Assembly: GCF_001423085.1 (NCBI RefSeq) | Contig: NZ_LMNU01000046.1 | Span: 124,001-188,000, forward strand | Direction: 5' to 3' | Length of the DNA stretch: 64,000 nucleotides | Origin: Methylobacterium sp. Leaf125 | GTDB lineage: Bacteria; Pseudomonadota; Alphaproteobacteria; Rhizobiales; Beijerinckiaceae | In this document: positions 32,303 to 40,221 of the stretch, one piece after another | Position numbering within the stretch: the first letter of the stretch is position 1 | How the letters are laid out: each line of letters starts with the position of its first letter | Translations under genes and position numbers: made by a program | Notes under the pieces: model-generated | What the model was told of the DNA's origin: nothing | The model's input: only the letters and a program-made list of their open reading frames with translations | Databases searched by the model: none

Positions 32303-34014
32303 AGGGAGGCGCCCGGGCGCACATGGGTGAAGGCGACGGGCTCCAGGGTGACGTCGAGTCCGTCCCCGGCCTGGCGCACCACGGTGTAGTGCGAGGTGGC
32401 GAGATCCGAGGTCTCGGGGAAGTCCTCGCGGAAATGCGCCCCGCGGCTGTCGGTGCGGGCCAGGGCCGCGGCCTGGATCGCCTGGCTGACGAGGACGAGG
32501 TTCTCGAGGTTGAGCCGGTCCATCCAGGTCAGGTTGTAGCGGCGGTCGCCGTCGGGGATGCCGGCCTCCGCCACCGCGGCCGCGAGGCCGTCGAGGCGCT
32601 CGCCCGCCCGGGCCAGCCCGGCCGCGTCGCGCAGGATGCCGACATCGTCCCACATGGTGGCGTAGAGGGCCTCCCGGATCGCCTCCAGGTCTCCGGCCGG
32701 GCGGCCGAGGGGACCGTAGGCGCGGGCGAGCCCGGCCTCGACCGCGTGGGGATCGGGCTCGGCCAGGGTCCGCGCACCGCGCACCGCGCGGGCCATGGCG
32801 GAGCCGGCCAGCCCGCCGAACACCGTCGAGTTGGCGACGCCGTTGCCGCCGAGGCGGTTGGCCCCGTGCACCCCGCCGGTATCCTCGCCGGCCGCGTAGA
32901 GGCGCGGCAGCGCGGTGCCGCAGCCGGGACGGAAGGCGACCCCGCCCATCATGTAGTGGGCCGTGGGGATGACCTCGACCAGGCCCCCGGCGAGGTCGAA
33001 GCCGCAATCGGCGCAGCGCTCGACCATGCCCTTGAACTTGGCGGCCACGTCCGCGGTGCCGAGATGGCTCATCTGGATGTAGACGCCGCCATGCGGCGTG
33101 GCATGGCCGTCGCGGATCCGCCGCATGATCGAGCGGCTGACGACGTCGCGGGTCGCCCGCTCGGCGCGGGGATCGTAGTGCTGCATGAAGCGCTCCTGCG
33201 ACGCATCGAGCAGGTAGCCGCCCGCGCCCCGGAGCCCCTCCTCCAGCACCGTGCCGGTCATCCGGGTGCCCGCGCCCGCCAGCAGGCCGGTGGGATGGAA
33301 CTGGACCATCTCCATGTCGCGCAGGGGCAGGCCCGCGCGGAGCGCCATGGCGAGCCCGTCGCAGGTCTTGTCGCCGGAGGGCGTGTGGAACTTGTACATG
33401 GTCGGGCCGCCGCCGGTGGCGAGCAGGGTCGCCCGGGCGCGGACCAGGACCGGGATGCCGGTCCGCATGTCGAGCATCAGGACGCCGGCGAGGCCGGAGC
33501 CGTCGGCGGCCGGGATCAGCTCGAGGGCGCGGTGATCCTCCAGGCGCCGGACGTCGCGGCGCCAGACCTGCTCGGAGAGGCGGTTGATGATCTCGATGCC
33601 GGTGAGGTCGCCCTTGTGCACCGTGCGGTCGAAGGTCTGCCCGGCGAAGGCCTTCTGGTGGACGCTGCCGTCGGGGTTGCGGTCGAAGAAGCAGCCGAGC
33701 TCGGTCTCCAGCTCGCGGATGCGGACCTGCGCCTCCGTGACCAGGGTCCAGGCCAGCTCCTGGTTGTTGAGCCACTTGCCGCCCTCGATCGTGTCCATGA
33801 AGTGGCGCTCGACCGAATCGCCCGGGGCGAGGGCGACGTTGTAGCCGCCCTGGACCATGCGGGTGCAGCCGCACTTGCCGAGCAGCCCCTTGACCGCGAC
33901 GGTGACCTCCAGGTCGGGGGCGGCCTTCTTGGCGTGGAGGGCGGCGAACAGGCCGGCGCCCCCGGAGCCCAGGATGAGGATGTCGGTCTCGATGGTCGTC
34001 GGCACGGTGCGCAT
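32284..34014 (-). CDS. Succinate dehydrogenase/fumarate reductase-like flavoprotein, lacking the FAD-linking histidine
   Basis: 576 residues. The FAD motif is LILGSGGAGLFAALHAKK at 13-30. Dicarboxylate-site motifs are kept: VQFHPTGLLAGAG, LRGAGGYLLD, TRDVVSRSI (catalytic Arg) and AHYMMGG, then YAAGEDTGGVHGANRLGGNG. In normal SdhA/FrdA a His in SHTVxAxGG binds FAD covalently; here the segment is CGCTRMVQGGYN with Cys50 (codon 33865-33867) at that place, so FAD is probably non-covalent. In E. coli FrdA, loss of this His weakens succinate oxidation more than fumarate reduction. The start overlaps the fumarase-beta stop (ATGA). The iron-sulfur and membrane subunits are in the same operon. Confidence 0.9.
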   Translation of the reverse strand: MRTVPTTIETDILILGSGGAGLFAALHAKKAAPDLEVTVAVKGLLGKCGCTRMVQGGYNVALAPGDSVERHFMDTIEGGKWLNNQELAWTLVTEAQVRIRELETELGCFFDRNPDGSVHQKAFAGQTFDRTVHKGDLTGIEIINRLSEQVWRRDVRRLEDHRALELIPAADGSGLAGVLMLDMRTGIPVLVRARATLLATGGGPTMYKFHTPSGDKTCDGLAMALRAGLPLRDMEMVQFHPTGLLAGAGTRMTGTVLEEGLRGAGGYLLDASQERFMQHYDPRAERATRDVVSRSIMRRIRDGHATPHGGVYIQMSHLGTADVAAKFKGMVERCADCGFDLAGGLVEVIPTAHYMMGGVAFRPGCGTALPRLYAAGEDTGGVHGANRLGGNGVANSTVFGGLAGSAMARAVRGARTLAEPDPHAVEAGLARAYGPLGRPAGDLEAIREALYATMWDDVGILRDAAGLARAGERLDGLAAAVAEAGIPDGDRRYNLTWMDRLNLENLVLVSQAIQAAALARTDSRGAHFREDFPETSDLATSHYTVVRQAGDGLDVTLEPVAFTHVRPGASLLDAAA

Positions 34015-34619
34015 CAGGCGGCTCCCAGGCTCTCGATGATGGCATCCCGCCGGCTGGCGACGTCGCGCTGGACCTCGGCGAAGAGCGAGCCGCCATGGGA
34101 ATCCATGCCGACCAGGAGGGGTCCGAAGTCGCGGATCGCGAACTTCCACAGGCTCTCGGGGTGGAGGTCGTCGAGGTCGATGTCGTCGATCCGCTCGATC
34201 CAGGTCGTCTCCAGGGCAGCGGCGCCGCCCACGATGGCGAGGTAGGCGCCGCCCTGCTCGGCGAAGGCCTCCAGGGTCTTCGGCCCCATGCCGCCCTTGC
34301 CGACGATGAGGCGGACGCCCTCGCGCCGCATCAGGGCGTCGGTGAAGCGCTCCATCCGCATGGAGGTGGTGGTGCCGATGCAGAACGGCGCGTAGCCCAC
34401 GGGCGCCTCGGGCGAGACCGGCACGCGGTGGACGTTGGGCGCGGTGTGGATGACCGCGTGGCCGGACAGGTCGAGATGGGTCCGGCGCTCCCGGTCGAAC
34501 ATGTGGATCAGGGTGGCGTCGCGGATGCCGAACAGGGTCTTGCGCAGGGTGACGGTGTCGCCGATCTTCAGGGCGCGGGCCTGCGCCGCGTCGATCGGCA
34601 TGTCGAGAACGTGGTGCAT
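34014..34619 (-). CDS. Class I fumarase/tartrate dehydratase-type hydratase, beta subunit
   Basis: 201 residues corresponding to the C-terminal domain of class I fumarases and to TtdB: KIGDTVTLRKTLFGIRDATLIHMF, GHAVIHTAPNVH, GYAPFCIGTTTSMRME, VGKGGMGPKTLEAF and LWKFAIRDFGPLLVGMDSHGGSLF in parts. It pairs with the alpha subunit just upstream. Two-subunit enzymes of this family act on fumarate/malate, tartrate or mesaconate/citramalate; the substrate cannot be told from sequence by eye. ATG 34619 is the start. Confidence 0.9.
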   Translation of the reverse strand: MHHVLDMPIDAAQARALKIGDTVTLRKTLFGIRDATLIHMFDRERRTHLDLSGHAVIHTAPNVHRVPVSPEAPVGYAPFCIGTTTSMRMERFTDALMRREGVRLIVGKGGMGPKTLEAFAEQGGAYLAIVGGAAALETTWIERIDDIDLDDLHPESLWKFAIRDFGPLLVGMDSHGGSLFAEVQRDVASRRDAIIESLGAA

Positions 34620-34675
34620 GGCGCTGCCCTCCCGGCGGCCGCGTCTGTGAAGGCGTCTGGTGGCGTGCGCCGGGC

Positions 34676-35548
34676 TCAGTCGAAGGCGATGCCGCCGGGC
34701 GTGAAGGTCGCCCGGGCCCGGCGGGCCGAGTGGCACTGGATGTTCACCGCCACCGGGTTCTGGGTGATGTGGGTCGCGGCGACCTCGACATGGACCGCGA
34801 AGCTGGTGGAGCGGCCGCCGAGCCCTTGCGGGCCGATGCCGAGCTCGTTGACGGCGCGCGACAGCTCCGCCTCGATCCGGGCGCCCTCGGGATCGGAGCA
34901 GGCGGTGCGCAGCTTGCGGGTGGCCGCCACCTTGGCGAGGTGCATGCACAGGTCCGAGGTGCCGCCGATGCCGACGCCCACGATGGTCGGCGGGCAGACG
35001 CGGCCGCCGAGCTCGATCACCCGGTCGATGACGAAGCGCTTGACCGCGTTGATGCCGTCCGAGGGCAGGAGCATCTGCAGGAACGAGCCGTTCTCCGAGC
35101 CCGAGCCCTTGGGGATCATCTCCACCGACACGGTCTCGGGCCGGTCGTCGAAATCCACGTGGATGATCGGCACGCGGAGGCCGCAGGAGGTCTGCTCGTT
35201 CACGCGGGTGATCGGGTGGACCACGGAGGAGCGCAGGGAGTGCTCGGTGGTGGCCCGGGCGCAGCCGCGTCGGATGGCGGCCTTGAGGTCGATGCCCTCG
35301 ACGCGCACGTCGCGCCCGATCACCACGTTGTAGATCGGGATGCCGGTGTCCTGGCAGAGGATGTTCCTGGTGCGCTCGGCCACCGCGATGTTCTCCACCA
35401 TGGTGCCGAGGATCGCCCGGCCGGTGGCGCTGGTCTCGTCGCGGGCGAGATCCGCGAAGCCCGCCTTGATGTCCGGCGGCAGCAGCTTCAGGGCGCGGAC
35501 GTAGAGGTCCTTGCACACCGCTTCGACTTCGGTGAGGTCGAGGTCCAT
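34676..35548 (-). CDS. Class I fumarase/tartrate dehydratase-type hydratase, alpha subunit
   Basis: 290 residues corresponding to the N-terminal [4Fe-4S] domain. Three cluster cysteines are expected and visible: ILCQDTGIPIYNV, EQTSCGLRVP (or neighbouring) and RVCPPTIVGVGIGGTSD. Other conserved parts are PKGSGSENGSFLQMLLPSDG and LGGRSTSFAVHVEVAATHITQNPVAVN in parts. With the beta subunit it forms a hydro-lyase. It is followed by the beta gene after 56 bases. Placement between genes of an SDH-like complex strongly suggests that it hydrates the unsaturated product of that complex. Confidence 0.91.
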   Translation of the reverse strand: MDLDLTEVEAVCKDLYVRALKLLPPDIKAGFADLARDETSATGRAILGTMVENIAVAERTRNILCQDTGIPIYNVVIGRDVRVEGIDLKAAIRRGCARATTEHSLRSSVVHPITRVNEQTSCGLRVPIIHVDFDDRPETVSVEMIPKGSGSENGSFLQMLLPSDGINAVKRFVIDRVIELGGRVCPPTIVGVGIGGTSDLCMHLAKVAATRKLRTACSDPEGARIEAELSRAVNELGIGPQGLGGRSTSFAVHVEVAATHITQNPVAVNIQCHSARRARATFTPGGIAFD

Positions 35549-35574
35549 GCCGGTCTCCTTTCAGGGGGTTGGGC

Positions 35575-35955
35575 TCAGGCGCCGCCGAGCAGGAACAGGA
35601 GCCCCACCGCGAGGCCCGCCGCCACGCAGGCGGAGACGACGAGCGCCGTCCGCTCCCGGGCGACGAACCACTCCACGGCCAGCACGCGCAGGCCCAGGAC
35701 CATGTGCAGGGCGAGCGCGCTGACGAGGCCCCATTCGGCCGTGCGCACGAAGCCGTTATGGGTCAGCCCGAGGAAGCTCTCGAGGCGGTCGGCCCCCTGC
35801 AGCGCGGTGCCGAGGGCGATGAAGTGCATCGGCAGGAACAGCGCCAGGGCGATCCCCGAGAGGCGATGCAGCAGGGCGGCGGCGAAGCCCGCGCGCGGAC
35901 GGGCCGCCCGGAATGCGCCGCGCCGCGGGCCGGCGGTCTGCGTCCCGGCGCTCAT
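35575..35955 (-). CDS. SDH-like membrane anchor, cytochrome b (SdhC-like)
   Basis: 126 residues with three membrane spans. The signature LLHRLSGIALALFLPMHFIALG matches the HRxSG helix of SdhC, where His and Ser/Arg contact heme b or quinone. A second His lies in ALALHMVLGLRVLAVEW. ATG 35955 overlaps the stop of the SdhD-like gene (ATGA). Confidence 0.83.
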   Translation of the reverse strand: MSAGTQTAGPRRGAFRAARPRAGFAAALLHRLSGIALALFLPMHFIALGTALQGADRLESFLGLTHNGFVRTAEWGLVSALALHMVLGLRVLAVEWFVARERTALVVSACVAAGLAVGLLFLLGGA

Positions 35956-36281
35956 GCGACGTAGACCGCTAGCGCCGCCCGCAGGCCGAGGACGAGGAGG
36001 AGCGCCGCGACGGCGAGCATCGCCCCGTCGAGGGAGCGTCCGCGCCAGGACGTCCACTCCCGCAGGATGCTGCGCAGGCCGATGGGCGCGTGGATCGCCG
36101 CCGCCACCACGAAGAGGCCGTAGAACAGCAGGAAAGCGTGGTTGCCCTGCGTCCGGCCGAGGATCTCCCCGGCGGTGAGGCCGCCGCGCACGGCGTACAG
36201 GATCGTGCCGAGATGGACCGCCACCGCCACCGCCAGGATCACGGCGGTGCCGCGCTGCGCCACGTAGAGGAGCGGGCTCAT
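35952..36281 (-). CDS. SDH-like membrane anchor (SdhD-like)
   Basis: 109 residues with three spans (AVILAVAVAVHLGTILYAV, AFLLFYGLFVVAAAIHAPIG, GAMLAVAALLLVLGLRAALA). Histidines in the first and second spans (AVHLG, AIHAPIG) are possible heme or quinone ligands. It overlaps the iron-sulfur gene and the SdhC-like gene as ATGA on each side. With them it would pass electrons from the flavoprotein to the quinone pool. Confidence 0.8.
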   Translation of the reverse strand: MSPLLYVAQRGTAVILAVAVAVHLGTILYAVRGGLTAGEILGRTQGNHAFLLFYGLFVVAAAIHAPIGLRSILREWTSWRGRSLDGAMLAVAALLLVLGLRAALAVYVA

Positions 36282-37063
36282 GCCGACCTCCGGAAGTGCC
36301 GGGCACCGAGCCGCTTCAGGGCGGACCGGGCGGTGGCGCGCTTCAGGCCCGCGATGGCGAAGGTCGGCGCCAGGGCCTTCGGGCAATGCTCGGTGCAGCT
36401 CATGTGGGTGTGGCAGGACTGGCAGCCCGCATCCCCGGACACGGCCTCCAGCCGCGCCTCCTGGCCCCGGTCGCGGACGTCGTTCACCAGGGTCCAGGCC
36501 CGGTTGAGGGCGGCCGGGCCGAGATAGTCCGGGTTCCAGGTAACCACGTCGCAGGCGGCGTAGCAGACGCCGCAATTGATGCACTCGATGCCGGCATCCA
36601 CCGCCCGGCGCGCCGGCGAGTCCGGCGCCACCCGGGCGAAGTCCGCGGGCGGCGCGTCGCCGGGCTCGAAGGCGCCGTGGGCGGCCGTCCACTTCGCGAA
36701 GAACGGCTCCATGTCGACGGCCAGATCCTTGATCACCGGCAGGTTGCGCAGGGGCTCGAGGGTCAGGCCGTCGTCCTCCGCCACCGCCGCGACCCGGGTG
36801 CGGCAGGTCCAGCGCGGGCGGCCGTTCACCGTCATGGCGCAGGAGCCGCACATGCCGACCCGGCAGGCGAAGCGGTAGGCGAGCGTCGGGTCCTGCGCGC
36901 GCTGGATCTCCGTGACCACGTCGAGGATGGTCTGGGCCGGGCGCCGCGCCACGGTGAAGGTCTGGAAGCCGTCGTCCCGCCGGATGCGCACCGTCAGCGC
37001 TTCGCCCGGCACGGCCTCGACCGTGGGGTCGGCCCGGGAGGGGGTGGGAACCGGAGCGTTCAT
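36278..37063 (-). CDS. SDH/FRD-like iron-sulfur subunit
   Basis: 261 residues. The [2Fe-2S] domain has CRVGMCGSCAMTVNG followed by WTC. The second domain has CINCGVCYAAC and CQSCHTHMSC, TEHCPKALAPT for two further clusters. The first 4Fe motif ends C-D rather than the usual C-P, and the second carries an extra upstream cysteine, both unusual for SdhB. The N-terminus (TVRIRRDDGFQTFTVARR) is a ferredoxin-like start. It follows the first binding-protein gene by three bases. Confidence 0.9.
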   Translation of the reverse strand: MNAPVPTPSRADPTVEAVPGEALTVRIRRDDGFQTFTVARRPAQTILDVVTEIQRAQDPTLAYRFACRVGMCGSCAMTVNGRPRWTCRTRVAAVAEDDGLTLEPLRNLPVIKDLAVDMEPFFAKWTAAHGAFEPGDAPPADFARVAPDSPARRAVDAGIECINCGVCYAACDVVTWNPDYLGPAALNRAWTLVNDVRDRGQEARLEAVSGDAGCQSCHTHMSCTEHCPKALAPTFAIAGLKRATARSALKRLGARHFRRSA

Positions 37064-37066
37064 GCC

Positions 37067-38128
37067 TCAGCGCTCCGCCTTGGCGACGGCGCCGGGGAAG
37101 AACAGCTCGCCCTGGTCGGTGGCCTTGGCGGCCACGAGGCCGGCGCGGTTCATGTAGTCGAGATAGGCCAGCATGTTCAGGGGCGCACTGGTCCACTGGG
37201 TCTGCGGCGCGCGGATGATCTCCACCGCCTCCGCCTCGGTGAGCCGGGCGTTCTCCGCCTTGATCCAGAGGGCGGCGACCCGGGCCGGCTCGGCCTTGAT
37301 CAGGGCCAGGCTCTCCTCCAGGGCGGCCCGGAAGGCGGCCACGATCTTCGGGTTGGCGGTGACGAAGCGGCTGCTCGCCCAGACGAGGTTGAAGGTGTGC
37401 GGCCCCCCGAGGACGTCGTAGCTGTCGAGCACCTTGCGGGCCTTGGGGTCCTTCAGCTCCATCTCCTGGAACGGCGGCGACCCGAAATGCGCGGTGATCT
37501 CGGAGCGGCCGCCGAGCATCGCCGTCTGGGCGTCGGGATGGCCCATGGAGACCGTGAGGGGGTCGAGCTTGCCCTGCTGGCCCGGCCCGAAGGCCTTCTC
37601 GGCGGCCATCTGCAGGGTGATGGCCTGGATCGAACTCTTCACCGTGGGCAGGGCGATCTTGTCCTTCTCGGTGAAGTCCTTGATCGACGTGACCGCCGGG
37701 TTCACGCTCACCAGCCAGAGCGGCATGGCGTTCAGGGCCGCCACGCCCCTGACCTGCAGGTTGCCCCGCGTGCGCCCCCAGATCGTGAGCATCGGCCCGA
37801 CCCCGCCGGCGGCGAAGTCGAGGTTCCCCGAGAGCAGGGCCTCGTTCATGCCCGAGCCGCCGGTGAAGCGCAGCCACTCGGTCTTGAGCTCCAGCCCCTG
37901 CTGGCGGGCCTGCTTCTCGAGGAGCTTCTCCTCCTCCATCACGGTGAGCGGCAGGTAGGAGATGCCGAACTGCTTGGCGAGGCGCACCACGGAGGCCTCC
38001 GCCCGGGCGGATCCCGCGCCGGCCAGGAGGCTCGCGGAAAGACCCGCCGCGAGACCGGCCGAGATCACGGCCGCGGCGCCGCAGAGCCGGACGAGACGGC
38101 CAAAAGCCACGAGACGGCCGAGTGCCAT
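37067..38128 (-). CDS. ABC transporter substrate-binding protein (NMT1/SsuA-like), copy 1
   Basis: 353 residues, first gene of the nine-gene operon. A signal peptide ends near GSARAEA (about residue 43). The mature part parallels the copy at 29387-30403: GISYLPLTVMEEEKLLEKQA, GGSGMNEALLSGNLDFAAGG, KIALPTVKSSIQAITLQMAAEK in parts, SYDVLGGPHTFNLVWAS. AGGAGGAA precedes ATG 38128. The two copies share layout but differ widely, so they may bind related but different ligands. The control region to the divergent GntR gene is 105 bases. Confidence 0.9.
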   Translation of the reverse strand: MALGRLVAFGRLVRLCGAAAVISAGLAAGLSASLLAGAGSARAEASVVRLAKQFGISYLPLTVMEEEKLLEKQARQQGLELKTEWLRFTGGSGMNEALLSGNLDFAAGGVGPMLTIWGRTRGNLQVRGVAALNAMPLWLVSVNPAVTSIKDFTEKDKIALPTVKSSIQAITLQMAAEKAFGPGQQGKLDPLTVSMGHPDAQTAMLGGRSEITAHFGSPPFQEMELKDPKARKVLDSYDVLGGPHTFNLVWASSRFVTANPKIVAAFRAALEESLALIKAEPARVAALWIKAENARLTEAEAVEIIRAPQTQWTSAPLNMLAYLDYMNRAGLVAAKATDQGELFFPGAVAKAER

Positions 38129-38207
38129 GGGTTCCTCCTGCGCAGGCCCGAATTCTCTGGTCCGGTGCCGAGCGCCACGATAGCCTCGTGCCGACCCCTG
38201 TCAACGG

Positions 38208-38226
38208 TCATATGTCATATACATGA
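38208..38226. promoter_or_regulatory. Probable GntR operator
   Basis: TCATATGTCATATACATGA is an imperfect 19-base palindrome (half-site TCATxTxT) in the AT-rich centre of the divergent region. It ends seven bases before the GntR start codon and lies about 80 bases before the nine-gene operon. The position suits control of both directions. Confidence 0.6.
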
Positions 38227-38233
38227 GTTGTCG

Positions 38234-39130
38234 ATGTCGAACCGCATGCGCGCCCCCGCCGATCCCGAGGCGCATCCCGACGTCCGGTCGCCGGACGCGG
38301 CCGAGGACGCCGCCAAGGACGCGGCCCGGGTCGAGCCCAAGCTCGAGGCCCGGGTCGAGCCCAAGCTCGAGCCCAAGGTCGAACCCAAGCTCGAACCCAT
38401 GACGTCGCTGATGACGGAACCCCTGGCGAGTCGCCCGCTCTACCTGCAGGCCCGCGACCTGCTGCTGCGCCGGATCGTGGACGGGACCTGGAAGCCGGGC
38501 GGCTACCTGCCGAGCGAGCCGCAGCTGGCCCTCGACCTCGGCGTCTCCATCGGGACGATCCGCAAGGCCATGGAGGACCTCGTCGGGCAAGGGCTGCTGG
38601 AGCGCCAGCACGGCCGCGGCACGCAGGTCGTGCCCCATTCCAGCGACCGGTCGCGCTTCCGCTTCCTGCGCTTCGTCCACGGCGACGGGCGGCCGTTCCG
38701 CCCCGTGGCCCGCGTCCTCTCGGCCGGGACCGCGCGGGCCGACGCGCAGGACCGGGCCGCCCTCGGGCTGGCGGCGGGTGCGCGGGTGCTGGTCCTGCTG
38801 CGGACCCGCAGCGAGGACGGCGTGCCGCTGATCTACGAGCGCATCGCGCTGCCGGCCGAACCCTTCGCCGCCCTGAAGCCGGAACCCGGCGCCGAGATGC
38901 TGGAGGAGATCTACGTGCTCTACCAGGCACGCTGCGGCCAGACCGTGGCGCGGGCCCGGGACACGATCGCCACCGACCGGGCTGGCCCCGCCATGGCGGA
39001 CGCCCTCGGCTGTGCGCCGGGCGCGCCCCTGCTGCTGGTGCGCCGGGTCGCGGTCGCCCTCACGGGCGACCCCATCGAGTATCGCCAGAGCTGGACGGCG
39101 GCGCTCGACTACCGCGCCGACCTCGACTGA
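38234..39130 (+). CDS. GntR family regulator (UTRA domain) of the dicarboxylate-type operon
   Basis: 298 residues. After a 55-residue leader built of EPKL/EPKV repeats, the winged helix begins SRPLYLQARDLLLRRIVDGTW and continues LPSEPQLALDLGVSIGTIRKAMEDLVGQGLLERQHGRGT in parts. The C-terminal UTRA domain (FRPVARVLSAGTA, YERIALPAEPFAAL, YRQSWTAALDYRA-like) binds a small molecule. ATG 38234 is used; ATG 38399 would start directly before the domain and remove the repeats. It is divergent from the nine-gene operon and most likely represses it, with the ligand being the substrate or an intermediate (inference). Confidence 0.87.
   Translation: MSNRMRAPADPEAHPDVRSPDAAEDAAKDAARVEPKLEARVEPKLEPKVEPKLEPMTSLMTEPLASRPLYLQARDLLLRRIVDGTWKPGGYLPSEPQLALDLGVSIGTIRKAMEDLVGQGLLERQHGRGTQVVPHSSDRSRFRFLRFVHGDGRPFRPVARVLSAGTARADAQDRAALGLAAGARVLVLLRTRSEDGVPLIYERIALPAEPFAALKPEPGAEMLEEIYVLYQARCGQTVARARDTIATDRAGPAMADALGCAPGAPLLLVRRVAVALTGDPIEYRQSWTAALDYRADLD
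38330..38398 (+). repeat. 12-bp tandem repeats encoding EPKL/EPKV
   Basis: About six 12-base units of the form GTCGAGCCCAAG/CTCGAGCCCAAG encode a run of V/L-E-P-K near the N-terminus of the GntR regulator. The number of units can change without a frameshift. Confidence 0.8.
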
Positions 39131-39321
39131 CGGAGCGGAGGCCGGTCGGGCACCCCTGGGCGGCGCGCGAAGCCCCCGTCCGCGCCCCTGAGGGATCGAA
39201 CGGATCGGGTCCCGGACCCTCTCCGATCGCTCCCTCCGGCGCCTGTCACGCGCGGGTCCCACACGGGCGGGGAGGCCCGCTCCGCCCGCGCCGATCGGAA
39301 AGCGATCGACCGGACGCGGAC

Positions 39322-40221
39322 TTACGCCTGCATGCCCCAGCGCTGCAGGGTGTGGCGCTCGATGGTCTGGAAGATCAGGTTCTCGACGCAGAGACCGATG
39401 AGGATCACCGTCAGCAGCCCCGCGAAGACATTGGGGATGTCGAGCATGTTCTTGTTCTCGAAGATGAACCAGCCGAGGCCGCCCGAGCCCGAGCTGACGC
39501 CGAAGACCAGTTCCGCCGCGATCAGGGTGCGCCAGGCGAAGGCCCAGCCGACCTTGAGGCCGGTGAGGATGCTGGGGAAGGCCGCCGGGATCAGGATCTT
39601 GGTGATCAGCCGGCCGCCGCGCAGACCGTAGTTGCGCCCGACCATCTTCAGGGTCCGGCTGACCGAGAGGAAGCCCGAATGGGTGTTGAGGGCGATGGCC
39701 CAGGTCACCGAATGGACCAGCACGAAGATCAGGCTGCCGTTGCCGAGGCCGAACCAGATCAGCGCCAGGGGCAGCAGCGCGATGGCCGGCAGGGGATTGA
39801 ACATCGACGTCATCGTCTCGAGGAAGTCGGTACCGATGCGCGAGCTGATCGCGATGCCGGTGAGCAGGGTCGCCAGCACGATCCCGAGGCCGTAGCCGAT
39901 CAGCAGGACCTTGATCGAGCCCCAGGCCCGCAGCACCAGGGTGCCGTCCGCCACGCCCCGGCCGAAGGCCGCCACGGTGGCGGTGAAGGTCGGGAACAGG
40001 AGGTCGTTGTCGAGGTAGCGCCCGTAGGCCTCCCAGATCAGGGCCAGCACCGCCAGGATCACGAGCTTGCGCAGCCAGCCCTGGTTGTAGAGACGCTCGA
40101 CGGTCGAGAGCGGCTTCTCGACCACGGCGCCGCCATAGGCGCCGCCGGTCTCGCGGACGATCTCGGGACGGGCGGGCCGGAGGAGGACGGGTGACACGAG
40201 CGCCTTCGCAGTCCTAGACAT
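39322..40221 (-). CDS. ABC transporter permease (SsuC/TauC type)
   Basis: 299 residues with about six membrane spans and the binding-protein-dependent permease loop (EAA motif) near IKVGRNYGLRGGRLITKILIPAAFPSILTG, here only outlined. The segment FNPLPAIALLPLALIWFGLG is characteristic of the nitrate/sulfonate/taurine group. It overlaps the ATPase gene by eight bases. It converges with the GntR gene. It is the natural partner of the two binding proteins in the neighbouring operon. Confidence 0.9.
   Translation of the reverse strand: MSRTAKALVSPVLLRPARPEIVRETGGAYGGAVVEKPLSTVERLYNQGWLRKLVILAVLALIWEAYGRYLDNDLLFPTFTATVAAFGRGVADGTLVLRAWGSIKVLLIGYGLGIVLATLLTGIAISSRIGTDFLETMTSMFNPLPAIALLPLALIWFGLGNGSLIFVLVHSVTWAIALNTHSGFLSVSRTLKMVGRNYGLRGGRLITKILIPAAFPSILTGLKVGWAFAWRTLIAAELVFGVSSGSGGLGWFIFENKNMLDIPNVFAGLLTVILIGLCVENLIFQTIERHTLQRWGMQA

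Noticed and set aside
30757..34245. An 1162-codon plus-strand frame opposite the flavoprotein and ThDP-enzyme genes
   Set aside because: It is a composition-driven shadow of the minus-strand operon, which has clear motifs.
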